DNA from: an uncultured Eubacteriales bacterium
GTDB taxonomy: Bacteria; Bacillota; Clostridia; Lachnospirales; Lachnospiraceae
Assembly: GCA_900316115.1 (NCBI GenBank)
Contig: ONBN01000025.1
Coordinates: forward strand, 1 to 32,410
Reading direction: 5' to 3'
DNA: 32,410 nucleotides
The position numbers were made by a program, and so were the translations under genes. The notes beneath the pieces were generated by a model. It was given only the letters and a program-made list of their open reading frames with translations. It searched no databases and had not been told where the DNA came from. Of the stretch, positions 14,263 to 25,200 are shown piece by piece (the stretch's first letter is position 1; every line of letters starts with the position of its first letter).

Positions 14263-14336
14263 AAAACTGCTGTTTCCAGCAGATGGTATGACGCCTTTAT
14301 CCGGCATCTCATACCGCCGCAGGAAGCAGCAGTTTT
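14263..14336. terminator. Bidirectional terminator between the aldo/keto reductase gene and gpsA
   Basis: Inverted repeat AAAACTGCTGTTTCC / GGAAGCAGCAGTTTT, about 15 bp with one G-U pair. A-rich and T-rich ends serve both the plus-strand reductase gene and the minus-strand gpsA operon. The loop carries a second stem (GGTATGA/TCATACC-like). Confidence 0.85.
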
Positions 14337-14346
14337 ATTATGACTG

Positions 14347-15360
14347 TCACTCTTTCCATGGAAGGGATGAAATCTCCACCTTTTTGTCGCGTAGCATCAG
14401 ATCGATCACTGCATCTGCTGCTGACTTATCTTCAAAAAGGATCTTATTTACCTCATCTACAATTGGCATTTCCACTTCATACTTTTCTGCAAGCTCTTTG
14501 GCAGCCTTGGCAGAGTACACACCCTCTACCACCATCTTCACCTCGTCCATAGCCTGCTTCATAGTGTAGCCTTTTCCCATCAGATAACCTGCCTTACGGT
14601 TACGGCTGTGCACACTGGCACAGGTAACGATCAGATCACCGATCCCGGAAAGGCCTGCAAATGTCTCAGCCTTTGCTCCCATCTTTACACCCAGACGGCC
14701 GATCTCAGCAATGCCTCTGGTGATCAGGGCTGCCTTTGTGTTATCTCCATAACCCAGTCCGTCTGCAGTACCTGCCGCAAGGGCGATCACGTTTTTCAGG
14801 GCGCCTCCCAGCTCTACTCCCAGGATATCCGGTGTGGTATACACACGGAATACAGGGCTCATAAAAATCTCCTGGAGATAATCTGCAGTTGCCTTTTTGT
14901 GGGAGCTGACCACGCAGGTAGTGGGAAGTCCACGGCTTACCTCTTCTGCATGGCTTGGTCCTGACAGCACACATACATCTGCACAGGGAATCTCCTGCTC
15001 AATGATCTCACTTAATGTCATCAGGGTCTTTTCTTCGATACCTTTGGCCACATTCACAATGATCTGTCCCTGACGTACATAAGGAGCAAGACGCTTGGAT
15101 GTGCTTCTTGTAAAAGGTGATGGGACTGCAAGGATCACCACATCCGGCTGATCCATTGCCAGCTTCTCATCCTTTGTGATCAGGATCCCTTCCGGGATCT
15201 TTACTCCTGGAAGCTTTGCAGGATTCTCTCTTTTTTCACGGAGAAGGGCAACCTCATCCCCAAGTGCGGACCACAGAATCACCTGATGGCCGTTGTTGTT
15301 CAGAAGGATCGCAAGTGCAGTTCCCCAGCTGCCTGCACCCATTACGCTGATTTTTGCCAT
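14347..15360 (-). CDS. gpsA: Glycerol-3-phosphate dehydrogenase [NAD(P)+]
   Basis: A 337-residue enzyme that reduces dihydroxyacetone phosphate to sn-glycerol 3-phosphate for phospholipid synthesis. The N-terminal Rossmann motif GAGSWG is at residues 8-13, and the GGALKN...GTADGLGYGDNTKAA block contains the family's catalytic Lys. ATG 15360 is chosen because the in-frame GTG three codons upstream lies inside the AGAGGTG ribosome binding site. It is the last gene of the DUF512-der-plsY-gpsA operon, 14 nt after plsY, whose product consumes glycerol 3-phosphate. The two therefore act consecutively. Confidence 0.96.
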   Translation of the reverse strand: MAKISVMGAGSWGTALAILLNNNGHQVILWSALGDEVALLREKRENPAKLPGVKIPEGILITKDEKLAMDQPDVVILAVPSPFTRSTSKRLAPYVRQGQIIVNVAKGIEEKTLMTLSEIIEQEIPCADVCVLSGPSHAEEVSRGLPTTCVVSSHKKATADYLQEIFMSPVFRVYTTPDILGVELGGALKNVIALAAGTADGLGYGDNTKAALITRGIAEIGRLGVKMGAKAETFAGLSGIGDLIVTCASVHSRNRKAGYLMGKGYTMKQAMDEVKMVVEGVYSAKAAKELAEKYEVEMPIVDEVNKILFEDKSAADAVIDLMLRDKKVEISSLPWKE

Positions 15361-15374
15361 AGTATTCACCTCTT

Positions 15375-16025
15375 TTATTCTTTCTTACCGGCTTTGCCAA
15401 GATAAACCTTACTTTCCTTACCGGAAAGAAGCCTGGATATGTTGGATCTGTGACGGTATACAGCCAGCACAGTCATAAGCCCCATCACCACATCCATCTC
15501 CACTGTATGGGACAGATCCATACCATAGTACCCCATTGCGCCAAAGATCACAAAGCAGATAAATGCAGATACATAGGCACTGATAGAGCCTACAGATACA
15601 TAATGAATGGAAAAGAACAGGATCAGAAAAATCCCGCCTGCGATCAGGAACACTCTCCAGTCAAGGGCAAGCAGCATCCCTGCAGAGGCAGCCACCCCTT
15701 TCCCGCCTTTGAAATGCAGATAAAAAGGGAAATTGTGGCCAAGCACACAGCCTGCTGCCGTATACATGCCAAGCAGCGGAAGTATTCCACTATAGTTGTT
15801 TTTGAAAAGCTGATCTACAAGAAGGATGGCCAGCACACATTTGAACATGTCTCCCAGCAAAGTGATGGCTCCTGCTTTTTTGCCCAGTGTACGTAAGGCA
15901 TTGGTAGTGCCTGCATTGCCGCTTCCGCACTGGCGGATATCAATATGATGGGCTTTCCCTACCAGGTAGCCTGTCTGAAACATGCCGAATATATAACCGA
16001 TCCCCAGACAAATTAATCGTTCCAT
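15375..16025 (-). CDS. plsY: Glycerol-3-phosphate acyltransferase PlsY
   Basis: A 216-residue integral membrane acyltransferase that moves an acyl group from acyl-phosphate to glycerol 3-phosphate, the first committed step of phosphatidic acid synthesis. Conserved motifs are GSGNAGTTN (residues 34-42) and FKGGKG near residue 105, separated by hydrophobic membrane segments. Length is typical. ATG 16025 is preceded by AAAAGGA and begins 5 nt after the der stop, so translation is probably coupled. The downstream neighbour gpsA supplies its substrate. Confidence 0.96.
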   Translation of the reverse strand: MERLICLGIGYIFGMFQTGYLVGKAHHIDIRQCGSGNAGTTNALRTLGKKAGAITLLGDMFKCVLAILLVDQLFKNNYSGILPLLGMYTAAGCVLGHNFPFYLHFKGGKGVAASAGMLLALDWRVFLIAGGIFLILFFSIHYVSVGSISAYVSAFICFVIFGAMGYYGMDLSHTVEMDVVMGLMTVLAVYRHRSNISRLLSGKESKVYLGKAGKKE

Positions 16026-16030
16026 AATCT

Positions 16031-17356
16031 TTATTCCTTTTCTCCCCGTTCACGTACAATGAATTTCAGCGGTGTTCCGCCAAAATCAAATGCATCACGG
16101 ATTTTATTTTCAATGTACCTGGTGTATGAAAAATGCATCAGTTCTTTATCGTTTACAAAAATCACAAATGTAGGCGGCTTTACTGCAACCTGTGTCATGT
16201 AGAAGATCTTCAGCCTGTGACCTCTGTCTGAAGGCGGCTGCTGCATAGCCACTGCCTCGGACAGGATCTCATTAAGCACACCTGTCTGGATACGCATGTT
16301 CTGGTTCTCGATCACAGCATCCAGGGTTTCAAACAGCCTGGAAATACGAAGGCCTGTCTTTGCAGAAATAAAGACGATCTCCGCATAAGGCATAAAGGAA
16401 AGCACCTCACGGATCTTGTTTGTATGTTTGTAAATGGTCTTGTCATCCTTTACAATGGCATCCCATTTATTTACAGCAATGATCACACCCTTGCCGTTTT
16501 CATGGGCAACACCTGCGATCTTGGCATCCTGCTCTGTCACACCCTCGGAAGCATCGATCATCACAACTACCACATCTGCTCTTTCCACAGCTGTCACTGT
16601 ACGGATCACACTGTAGCGCTCGATCTCTTCTTTGATGTTCTTCTTCCTGCGAAGACCTGCTGTATCAATAAAGATATAGTCTCTGCCTTCCCAGGTCACT
16701 TTTGTATCTACTGCATCTCTGGTCGTACCGGCGATGTTGGATACGATCACACGGTCTTCTCCAAGAAGCTTGTTCACCAGGGAGGATTTACCTACATTGG
16801 GCTTTCCTACAATGGCGATCTTAGGGATATCATCTTCCTCACCATCCCCGCTGTCCTCCGGGAAATGCTTCACCACTTCATCCAGCATGTCGCCAAGTCC
16901 CTGACGGTTAGCTGCAGAAATAGCGAATGGCTCTCCAATACCCAGATTGTAGAATTCGTAAACATCCATCATATACTTCTGGAAGCTGTCTACTTTATTT
17001 ACAACAAGGACTACCGGCTTATGGCTCCGGCGCAGCATGTCTGCCACCTTTGCATCTGCATCCACCAGTCCCTGGCGTACATCTGTAATAAAAATGATCA
17101 CATCTGCAGTATCAATGGCGATCTGTGCCTGTTCCCTCATCTGTGCAAGGATCAGGTCACTGCTGTCCGGCTCTATACCACCTGTATCGATCATGGTAAA
17201 TGTTTTGTCCAGCCAGTTCACATCTGCATAGATCCTGTCTCGTGTTACACCGGGGGTATCCTGTACAATGGAAATCCTGCCCCCGGCAAGTACATTAAAA
17301 AGTGTGGATTTGCCTACATTAGGCCTTCCCACTATCGCAACTACCGGTTTGCTCAT
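16031..17356 (-). CDS. der: Ribosome-associated GTPase Der (EngA)
   Basis: A 441-residue tandem GTPase needed for maturation of the 50S ribosomal subunit. The first G domain has GRPNVGKS (residues 10-17) and NKVD (120-123). The second has GKPNVGKS (184-191), DTAG (231-234) and NKWD (296-299). A KH-like C-terminal domain follows. Length matches the family. ATG 17356 is preceded by AAGGAG with 8-nt spacing and lies inside the last codons of the upstream DUF512 gene (38-nt overlap), indicating translational coupling. Confidence 0.97.
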   Translation of the reverse strand: MSKPVVAIVGRPNVGKSTLFNVLAGGRISIVQDTPGVTRDRIYADVNWLDKTFTMIDTGGIEPDSSDLILAQMREQAQIAIDTADVIIFITDVRQGLVDADAKVADMLRRSHKPVVLVVNKVDSFQKYMMDVYEFYNLGIGEPFAISAANRQGLGDMLDEVVKHFPEDSGDGEEDDIPKIAIVGKPNVGKSSLVNKLLGEDRVIVSNIAGTTRDAVDTKVTWEGRDYIFIDTAGLRRKKNIKEEIERYSVIRTVTAVERADVVVVMIDASEGVTEQDAKIAGVAHENGKGVIIAVNKWDAIVKDDKTIYKHTNKIREVLSFMPYAEIVFISAKTGLRISRLFETLDAVIENQNMRIQTGVLNEILSEAVAMQQPPSDRGHRLKIFYMTQVAVKPPTFVIFVNDKELMHFSYTRYIENKIRDAFDFGGTPLKFIVRERGEKE

Positions 17357-18704
17357 ACATCTGTCTCCTTCTAAGTTTTTTATGGTCAGGGGGATCGATC
17401 ATTGCAGATACAAGATCTGCCCCTCCTTCATCAACAATTACGATCTCAACCTGTAAGCTTTCAGATAACTGCTCTACAGTCATATCATCCAGAAAAACAT
17501 CTGTCTCACTTCTCAGCATACTGCAGGGAAGCAAAAGCTTTTCTCCAAGATCCTCATCCTTCAGCTGCTTTAACAGATCCTGTCCTGTGATCAGACCGGA
17601 TACCGTGATCTTTTCTCCGAAAAATTCATTGGTGATCTTTCTTACCTGTATATTCACTCCCGGATATTTCTGCTGGACCATGCCTGCATATCTGGCAATA
17701 TAAGGTGCTGCAAGGGCACCGGTTGCCACTGTACCAGTAACCTTACGGTCGTCACCTGGAAGCTGGCTTAATGCCTGGCGCACTTCTGTATCCAGAAGCC
17801 TTAACATGCCTACGCCGTTTTCCAGCTGCAGATATCCGTCATAGGAATCTTCCAGCGGAAGTTCTCTTTCTGCCAGAATATACCATTCATCAGAAGCATG
17901 GACAAAATGAATGCCGTACTGCTCTTTCATCTTCTTTTGCCATTTTTCAATGATCTGAAGGGTTTCCAGAGCTTCTTTTTTGCCGAACAGTTCCAGAGGA
18001 TAAAGGCCGTCCCTGTATTTGGTAAGTCCTACAGGCACAACGGAAACGCTTTGCAGCACAGGAGCATATTCTGCCAGCTGTGACAGACTGTATTCCAGTT
18101 CTGCGCCGTCGTTTAAGCCTTTGCACAGCACGATCTGGCCATTCATGGTGATCCCAGCCTCATACAGCCGCTTTACTTTCTGAAGTGCATCTCCTGCAAA
18201 GCGGTTGTGGAGCATCTTACAGCGAAGCTTTGGATTCATGGTCTGAAAGGATATATTGATAGGCTCCAGATGGTACTGGATGATCCTGTCAATGTCATGG
18301 TCACTCATATTTGTAAGGGTCACATAGTTTCCCTGGAGAAAAGACAGTCTGGAGTCGTCATCTTTAAAATACAGTGTTTCTCTCATGCCTGGAGGCATCT
18401 GATCAATAAAACAGAAGACACAGTGATTTGAACAGGATCTGTAATCATCCATCAGACCGTTTTCAAATTCCACTCCCAAATCTTCTTCGTACTCTTTCTC
18501 TACTTCAAGTTCCCAGATCTCTCCGTCTGCTTTTTCTACTTCAAGGACTACGTATTCTTCATTCATCAGGTAGCGATAGTCGAATACGTCTTCCACCGGC
18601 TGTCCGTTCACGGATACCAGGATGTCTCCTGGGGTAAGCTCCAACTCCTGGGCGATGCTGCCGGGAAGTATACGGGAGATCACATGTCTTTTCTTTTTTT
18701 TCAT
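17319..18704 (-). CDS. DUF512 / PDZ / radical-SAM-like protein
   Basis: A 461-residue cytoplasmic protein of the conserved Clostridia DUF512 family. The N-terminal 70 residues form a PDZ-like domain ([21 protein letters not shown]). A radical-SAM type CxxxCxxC motif follows at Cys91, Cys95 and Cys98 (CSNHCVFCF), and the C-terminal half is the DUF512 region. The true function is unknown. ATG 18704 has GGAG 6 nt upstream; the longer in-frame extension to 18812 lacks one and runs across the promoter. The family is commonly next to der in Clostridia, which suggests, but does not show, a link to ribosome or translation processes. It is the first gene of the der operon. Confidence 0.9.
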   Translation of the reverse strand: MKKKKRHVISRILPGSIAQELELTPGDILVSVNGQPVEDVFDYRYLMNEEYVVLEVEKADGEIWELEVEKEYEEDLGVEFENGLMDDYRSCSNHCVFCFIDQMPPGMRETLYFKDDDSRLSFLQGNYVTLTNMSDHDIDRIIQYHLEPINISFQTMNPKLRCKMLHNRFAGDALQKVKRLYEAGITMNGQIVLCKGLNDGAELEYSLSQLAEYAPVLQSVSVVPVGLTKYRDGLYPLELFGKKEALETLQIIEKWQKKMKEQYGIHFVHASDEWYILAERELPLEDSYDGYLQLENGVGMLRLLDTEVRQALSQLPGDDRKVTGTVATGALAAPYIARYAGMVQQKYPGVNIQVRKITNEFFGEKITVSGLITGQDLLKQLKDEDLGEKLLLPCSMLRSETDVFLDDMTVEQLSESLQVEIVIVDEGGADLVSAMIDPPDHKKLRRRQMYEQTGSCDSGKA

Positions 18705-18783
18705 TTTTAACTCCGTTTTTTTGCTTGATGGTTTTTGCACGCGCCTGGTTGTGGGTTTGGGGTGTGCAAAATACCGCAAACAT

Positions 18784-18812
18784 ATCATAACAACTTTGTT
18801 GGCAAAAAACAA
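18784..18812 (-). promoter_or_regulatory. Promoter of the DUF512-der-plsY-gpsA operon
   Basis: Minus-strand TTGTTT (18812-18807), a 17-nt spacer and TATGAT (18789-18784). It predicts a leader of about 70 nt before the ATG at 18704. Confidence 0.6.
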
Positions 18813-18848
18813 CCTGAAATTTTCCGGGTGGGGGGATGCATTCGGATG

Positions 18849-19109
18849 GCAGAAAAGTTGGTTGGTTTTGAATTGAGAAAGGGACGCTGCATGGCAGGAA
18901 AGATCCGCCCTATATCAGGGCTTCGTTTTCGGATTTCTCCCGTGCGCTTATTACCTCTGTCATTTGCCAAACTCACGCCTTCGGCGCTCAAACACGGCAA
19001 ATAACAGAGGAGCTAGCACAGTCGAAATCTGCGAAAGCCTCGCATTGATATAGAGTCGGATCTTTCCTGCCATGCAGCTGCTTTTCTCAGTCAAACCAAT
19101 TTTTCTGCT
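18849..19109. repeat. 260-bp full-length imperfect palindrome
   Basis: The two halves are reverse complements along almost their entire length, centred on GCCTTCGGC at 18977-18985. The longest perfect stretch is a 21-bp arm (18887-18907 with 19058-19078) containing CTGCATGGCAGGAAAGATCC. Other matched blocks include CTATATCA, CCTCTGT(C/T)ATTTGCC and GCAGAAAA(G/A)TTGG at the outer ends, with small indels and mismatches between. It has no transposase and no convincing gene. A MITE-like element or a long structured RNA are both possible. It lies between the surface-protein terminator and the der-operon promoter. Confidence 0.85.
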
Positions 19110-19192
19110 TCCTCATTTTTAGTGTTGTCACCTGCCGTATACCCATCCAAAATTCCCCTCAAAAAATTACAGTCAAGAATTACAGTCAAAAC
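19110..19192. other. Short spacer with a direct repeat
   Basis: No gene is visible. TTACAGTCAA occurs twice (19167-19176 and 19180-19189), just downstream of the surface-protein terminator on the minus strand. It is probably not functional. Confidence 0.4.
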
Positions 19193-19224
19193 GCCGCACA
19201 ACTGTATACGTCTAGCTGTGCGGC
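19193..19224 (-). terminator. Probable terminator of the giant surface protein gene
   Basis: GCCGCACA-GCT and AGT-TGTGCGGC form an 11-bp stem with one G-U pair around a 10-nt loop, followed on the minus strand by GTTTTGAC. The U-tract is short. It lies about 30 nt after the stop at 19254. Confidence 0.65.
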
Positions 19225-19253
19225 ATTTCGTTTGGTGTTTTAACATCAAAATC

Positions 19254-22200
19254 TTATTTTACAATAAATGTAAAGTATACGTTGTCTTCTGTTGAGCCAG
19301 GATCCATGGAGAAACAGATTCTGTAAGTTCCTGGTGCAACAGCTGATGTGAATGTAACAGCATCCTCTCTTGTAGATGTAGTTGCCTGATGGATAAGTGT
19401 GCCTTTCCATACCACGAAGCCAGCACTGTTTTCATCAACAGGTATAAAGTTACACAGTGTATCCTGCTTTTCAATAGTGATTGAAACTACTTTGTCTGTC
19501 TCACTTTGATTGCAGGATGTTTCCAGGTGGAACTGGAGCTTCGTCTGGGTGCCTTGTGGAATCACGTAGGAGTCAACTTTAGGATTCAGTACTACATCCA
19601 GTAGTGGCCGGTCTGTGAGAACGGTATTGGTGTATGTAAAGCTTGCTGTGTTGCTGACTTTGTTTCCTGCGATGTTTCCTCTTGGGTCTTTGCCGTATAC
19701 CAGGCACCAGTTCATGGTGTAGGTTCCGCCAGGCAGATCTGTAAAGGTCACTGTCTGATTACTTGTGACTGCTGATACAGGGAACAGCACTTTGTCTTTG
19801 CTGATCCATATGCCGGTCTGTCCGTTCCATTCTGCTTTTGTTCTGTAGGATACGGATACATCGCCTCCGTTTTCTGTTTTCAGTTCTGCCATCAGGTACA
19901 GGTTCTGTCCTATCAGGTTTGCCGAATCAATAGGCCAGGTTTTAACTTCTGCCTCCAGCGTCTGGCCACCAGCACTGTCCATCCTTGCTGATACATTACC
20001 TTGTGTTACGGTTGTGTAGCTGTATGTCACCGCTGTTCCCATGCTGATGGATGATGTTCCGGTGGAGTCCGGAAGCAGGGTGAAGGATACGCTTCTGCTG
20101 GATGTTGCATTTGATATACTCGTTCCGGCAAAGTCTGCAGACAGAAGGAATACTTCCTCATCCGGTGCATTGTCGGTGTAGGTTGTGGTCTGGAATTTTG
20201 AGGTTCCTCCCATCACAGTAAACTGAGAGAAGTTTACGCTGGATGTACCACCACTTGGAACAATGTAATAGTAGTACTTTCCTGCGCTGTCTGCAGTCTT
20301 TGGAACAGTCAGTGTAAGCTTTGTTCCTGCAGGAAGAGCTGAACTGAATGCTGCCTTGTAGTCTCTTCCCTGGATAGAGGTTCCTGTGCTTGCAAGCCGT
20401 GCAGTCCATGCCTGGTTGGTCTGGATGGTTACAGATGTTGTACCATCTGTAAAGTCTGCAAATACACGGCCGGATTTTATGGCTGTGGTTCCTGTTGCCA
20501 GAAGCCATACATGTACAGTCAGCGTTTTTGTTCCGTCTGTATTATCAGAAACATCCTTGGCATCTGCCGTATTAATGGTTGTTCCGGAAAGGGTTGTGCT
20601 GGCAGTAAGTCCTGCCGGAAGTGGATCCCCATCCTTTACCAGTGCTGTACGCTGTCCATTCTGGTTGATATACCAGCCTGCAAAAATGTTTGACGTATCA
20701 TTGCCTGGGGCTCCAGGAACACCAGCGTCTGGTTTGATGGTGATCGCACCCAGGGTGCCTGTGGATGTATCCCTGTTCTGTTCCGTGCGGAGCACTTTTC
20801 CAAGGTTGTCTGTGGTAAATCTTGTCCCGTTTACATCATAGTTGATCCGGTAATGATCCTGTACAAGAACGCCGTACCGGCTGGTATTTGTCTCTGTCAC
20901 GGAAGTGAATGTTTCTCCATAAGTTCCCAGTGCACCAACCATTGGCGCCACAATGAAGGTATCTGTAAGTGTTACAGTTGTTACCTCTCCTTTGGATGGC
21001 TTGCTTCCAATAAAACCTCCAGAAGCTGTTGCACTGCCTCCCTGAATGGTCAGGTCTTTTGCATACAGGCTGGTTACGGTTGCGGTCACTTTCTTCAGGG
21101 TGATATCCATGATTCCGTCACCAAAGCTTCCTACTAGCACTGGTGTACCATCTGCGCTAGTTGTACCACTGGCATTCAATATACCGCCCTCCTGTGTGTA
21201 GGAGGAGCCTTTGGCATTTGCAAATATTACATTACTGCCTGTAAAGGTAATACCTGCATGATCCTCTGCTTTCGCAGTGATCGCAGTATTCGCAGATACT
21301 GTTGCAATTCCGCTTACAGTAAGCATTCCTTTCAGCTGAAGCTGTGTATTTGTCTCAATTGTAAGGTTGCCAGCATCCACAGATGTGTTTGCTGTGTTTT
21401 TCGGTTTTCTTACTTCCAAAGTACCGCTGATCTGCGAAACAGCAAGATCAGATGTGCCTGTCTTTGTGCCTTCCTGGATCAGAAGGTAATTTCTTCTGGC
21501 ATTATCTGCAGCATGAATTTCACTTGCCTGTGTATAGCTATTTCCGATAATCTTTACAGATCCGTTGGTCATTTCCAGGATCTGGGTACCACTAATATTC
21601 ACATCTGATTTGGCATCCGTGATGTAAAGGATACCAGTATAAAGATCTGAAATACCATTAATACCATTTCCTGAACAGATCGCTTTCACTATAGAACCAG
21701 TCACTGTTACGCTTCCGGTACTGCTGCTTCCCACAGGTGCGGAAATATCTTTTCCTGAAATATTATCCTGAATGTTCAGGTAAACTTCAGAATTTCTGAT
21801 CGTCAGTGTATCTTCTCCGTAAACCGGATCTGTCAGACTCTTATCTGCGCTTCCAAGTCTACAAGAATCAAGGGTTACATTCTTTCCATTTGTAATAGAC
21901 GGGCCTGCCATATGTTTATCCCCGGTCTTTACCAGAGTGACATTTGACAGATCTACGTTCTGTACATCTTTGCCACCGATCCACGCACCGGAATAAACAT
22001 CTACGTCAGAGCCTTCGCTCACATTCACAGTACAGTCACTGATACTGATATCTCCTGCTCCAGTTCCGTCGGCTGCTGCACCGATTCCGGATGCAGAAGA
22101 GCCTGCCGGCATATTCAGGGAAACGTCAAGTTCTGTCAGTGTAAGCTTTCCATTCACCGGATGTGCTGCTGTACCACCAATGGCTGCATCACCAACTTCT

Positions 22201-25200
22201 GGTGTCATGGAAATAGTTCCATGAGCTGCGTCGCTTCCTTTCAACTGTACATCAGAACCCTCCGCTGCCAGGATATTCTTACCTGTAAGGGAAGATGCTT
22301 TTCCGCCATAGGCAAGTGTAAGAGTTGCTTTTGTACCTGCTGTCAGTTCTACAGAATTGTCTGAACTGATATTCAGGTTTCCAAGAGTAATGTCCCTGCC
22401 GTCCAGATCTCCTTTTGCAATCAAACGGTTTGCAGTTGCATTTGCCCCGCTGTTCTGTCTGTTCTGGAGAACTACATAAGTACCAGGCCAGGTCTTTGTC
22501 ACTGTGCCTTCTGCCCTCTCCTGTGTATATGCATCCGGGGTAAGGGTAATGGTTCCCTCTTCCAGATACATGGTCATTACAGTTACATAAGTGGCATCAA
22601 GGGCCGCTGCATTCATCTGCACCCCATAATAGCTGCCATCTGCTGCTTTCTGTGCATAATCAGGAAGTTTTTCCTGTAAACCGTCCTGGCCATCCGGTGT
22701 GCGGGTAATGGTTACAAATTCCGGTGCATATGCATAGCCGGTTCCCTTTGGAGTAAAACGAATGTCAGAATGATATTTCACATCTTCACCTGCACTGGTA
22801 AGTTCTGTCATAGCAGTGCTTCCCACGCCATCTCCGTATTTGATGGTCCAGTATTTCAAGGTATCTGCATCTGCTGTCAGTCTCCAGGTCTTTGCTTTAT
22901 AGGAAAGAGCAACTTCGATCTGTCCGTTATTTGCTGCAGACACTTTCATTACTGCTTTTGTGTAAGCAGCAGCTTCGCTGTTGTAAATCCAAAGATCAGA
23001 TGCAGGCTCATAGCCTTCGATCTGGATCAGATTGCTGATCAGATCGCTTCCGTATGCCTGTTTCACCTGTTTGGTCACTTCCACTGCATCTGTTCCATCC
23101 GGCTGTGTAAAGTCACCCCAGCTGCCCACGGTAAGCTGTCCTGCTTTTTCAGGAAGCTTTACAGAGTAATTCACTGTGTAAATGGTTGGCTGAAGCCGTA
23201 TAGATACATGGTTGTTGATAAACTGATCCTTCAGTGTGTTTTCACCGGATCCGCTACTTGCAAAATTCACCTTCAGGTCAAAGGTGTAGGTATTATCTGC
23301 TGAAATCACTTTTGAGTGATACAAGGTCAGAGTGATCTGCCATCCTGCTTCCATCTCTTTCCCAAAGTCCAGGGTGTCATTTACTGCTTTTGACAAATCC
23401 ATGGTCTTTGTGTCTGTACCTTTACTGATGGTTACAAGCAGAGCTGCCGTATTTTCTGCACTGTACTGTACGCCACCAGTTGTCCAGGTACTGTCATAAG
23501 CATGGGCTTCCATTTCTTCCTTAGACACCAGCTGAAGTGCAGGATTTCCCATAGACAGGCTCATTGTCACCTTGCCGTTCTGCATACTTGCAGGCAATGT
23601 ATAGGAATCTACGGTCAGATCCGTAGTAACAGGATCTGTTTTGGAGTTCATGGTCACATTCCGCTCTACCTGTGCTGCGTATACGGTGTAAACCATGATG
23701 TCGTAGGTTCCAAGCTGTTCTGCAGTCGCTTTAAATAATGAATTACTGATCGCGTAGGCTTCTTTTGTAGACGGATACACCGGTGCAGATGTTGTTGTGC
23801 CGTTTACATACCATCCTACCAGGGAGTAACCTTGTCTTGTTACCTGTGAATTTCCTGCTGTGCCATACTGGATCGGATAATCTGACCATACATTCCAGGG
23901 TCCACTGTATTTAATAGTCTGCTGTTCCTGTCCTGCTGGGTCAATATACCGCTCCACAAATACAAGGGATCTTTCCCTGTAAACTGCATACATGGAAATG
24001 GTGGATCCATCCGGATAATCCGGTACAGAATAACCGCTTCCGTAGTTTGCTGTAATGTCTTTAGAATACGCATCATCCTCAGGCAGGAAGAACAATGAAC
24101 TTCCAGACTGATACAAGGTGCCACTGTTGGACATTGCTGTTACAGCTTCTGCATAATTCTGATAGGTCTTATATCCTGCACTGTTTGTCTGGTCTGTTGT
24201 TCCAGGATCCAGTGCTGCAAAGGTTCCTCCAAGGAAAAATCTTTTTGCATTTTCTTCTGGTGTTCCTTGAGTGCTGCTGTTATATGCATACCAGTTTCCA
24301 TTTCTGCCTGGCCATTCACTGGAATTAATGGTCTGGCCTACAGTTACGGAAATGCCGTTCACAGGATTCACCGTATTAAAGCTGGTGTAATTATATGTCC
24401 TGCTGTCCTCTTTGCTGTACAGGTCTACCTGATAGCTGTTGGCTTTCCATGCAGCATACAGGTTCACATCTGTAAATCTTGGTGTTGTACCAACAGATGC
24501 TATGGAAGCAGGATATGCCTCTGCTTTTGCAGCATCTTCCAGACTGGTGTACCATCCAAGGAAGGTATAACCTTTTCTGGAAAGCAAGTTTCTGTAGTCT
24601 GTAGCTGCATAAGTCTTATTGGTATTGTAATGTGCTGCTGTAGTTCCAAGCACACGATAAGTAGTTCCGTTTTCACCGGTAGTGCTTTCCAGTACCTGTG
24701 TGGTGGAATCTGCATCCTCGGTATGATAACCTGCAAGAGGATCGCCGTATGCCGGATTCTGGGTATTCGTCTGTGTACTGTCTGTCCAATGTCCACCATT
24801 CAGATCATAGGTCACTTTTACCGGTGTATACTCTGCTGTAACAGTGAGGGCTGTCTCACTTGGATTTCCATAAGGAGAACCAAGGGTTACATCCAGTGCA
24901 CGGATCAGCAATTTACTTAATGCTTTCGCAGAAGAAATCTTTTCTTTTATGGTTGTTCCGTTGTCATCATAAGAATAGAACCATCCGTTTTCATTATCAA
25001 AGGTGCTTCCTTCTTTCCATGCATAAGGAAGTTCTGTCATGTAATGACTTCCCTGTGCATCCACATACCAGAAGCTGTTTGCCTCTGTTACCGGAGTATC
25101 ATATACCCAATAATATTCCAGATAAGGCACTGATACCTGTCCTACCGAAGGAGCCTGTCCGTCAGCAGTTACCCAGCTGCCCTCTCCTGCTGCAAACTTC

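Noticed and set aside
18785-19000. A 71-codon minus-strand frame within the long palindrome
   Set aside because: It is formed by one arm of the palindrome and runs over the der-operon promoter. It has no ribosome binding site, so the inverted-repeat structure explains it better than a gene.
19254-19400. Sortase anchor at the C-terminus of the giant surface protein
   Set aside because: There is no LPxTG-like motif, hydrophobic segment or basic tail in the last 50 residues; the protein simply ends after a beta-strand-rich domain.
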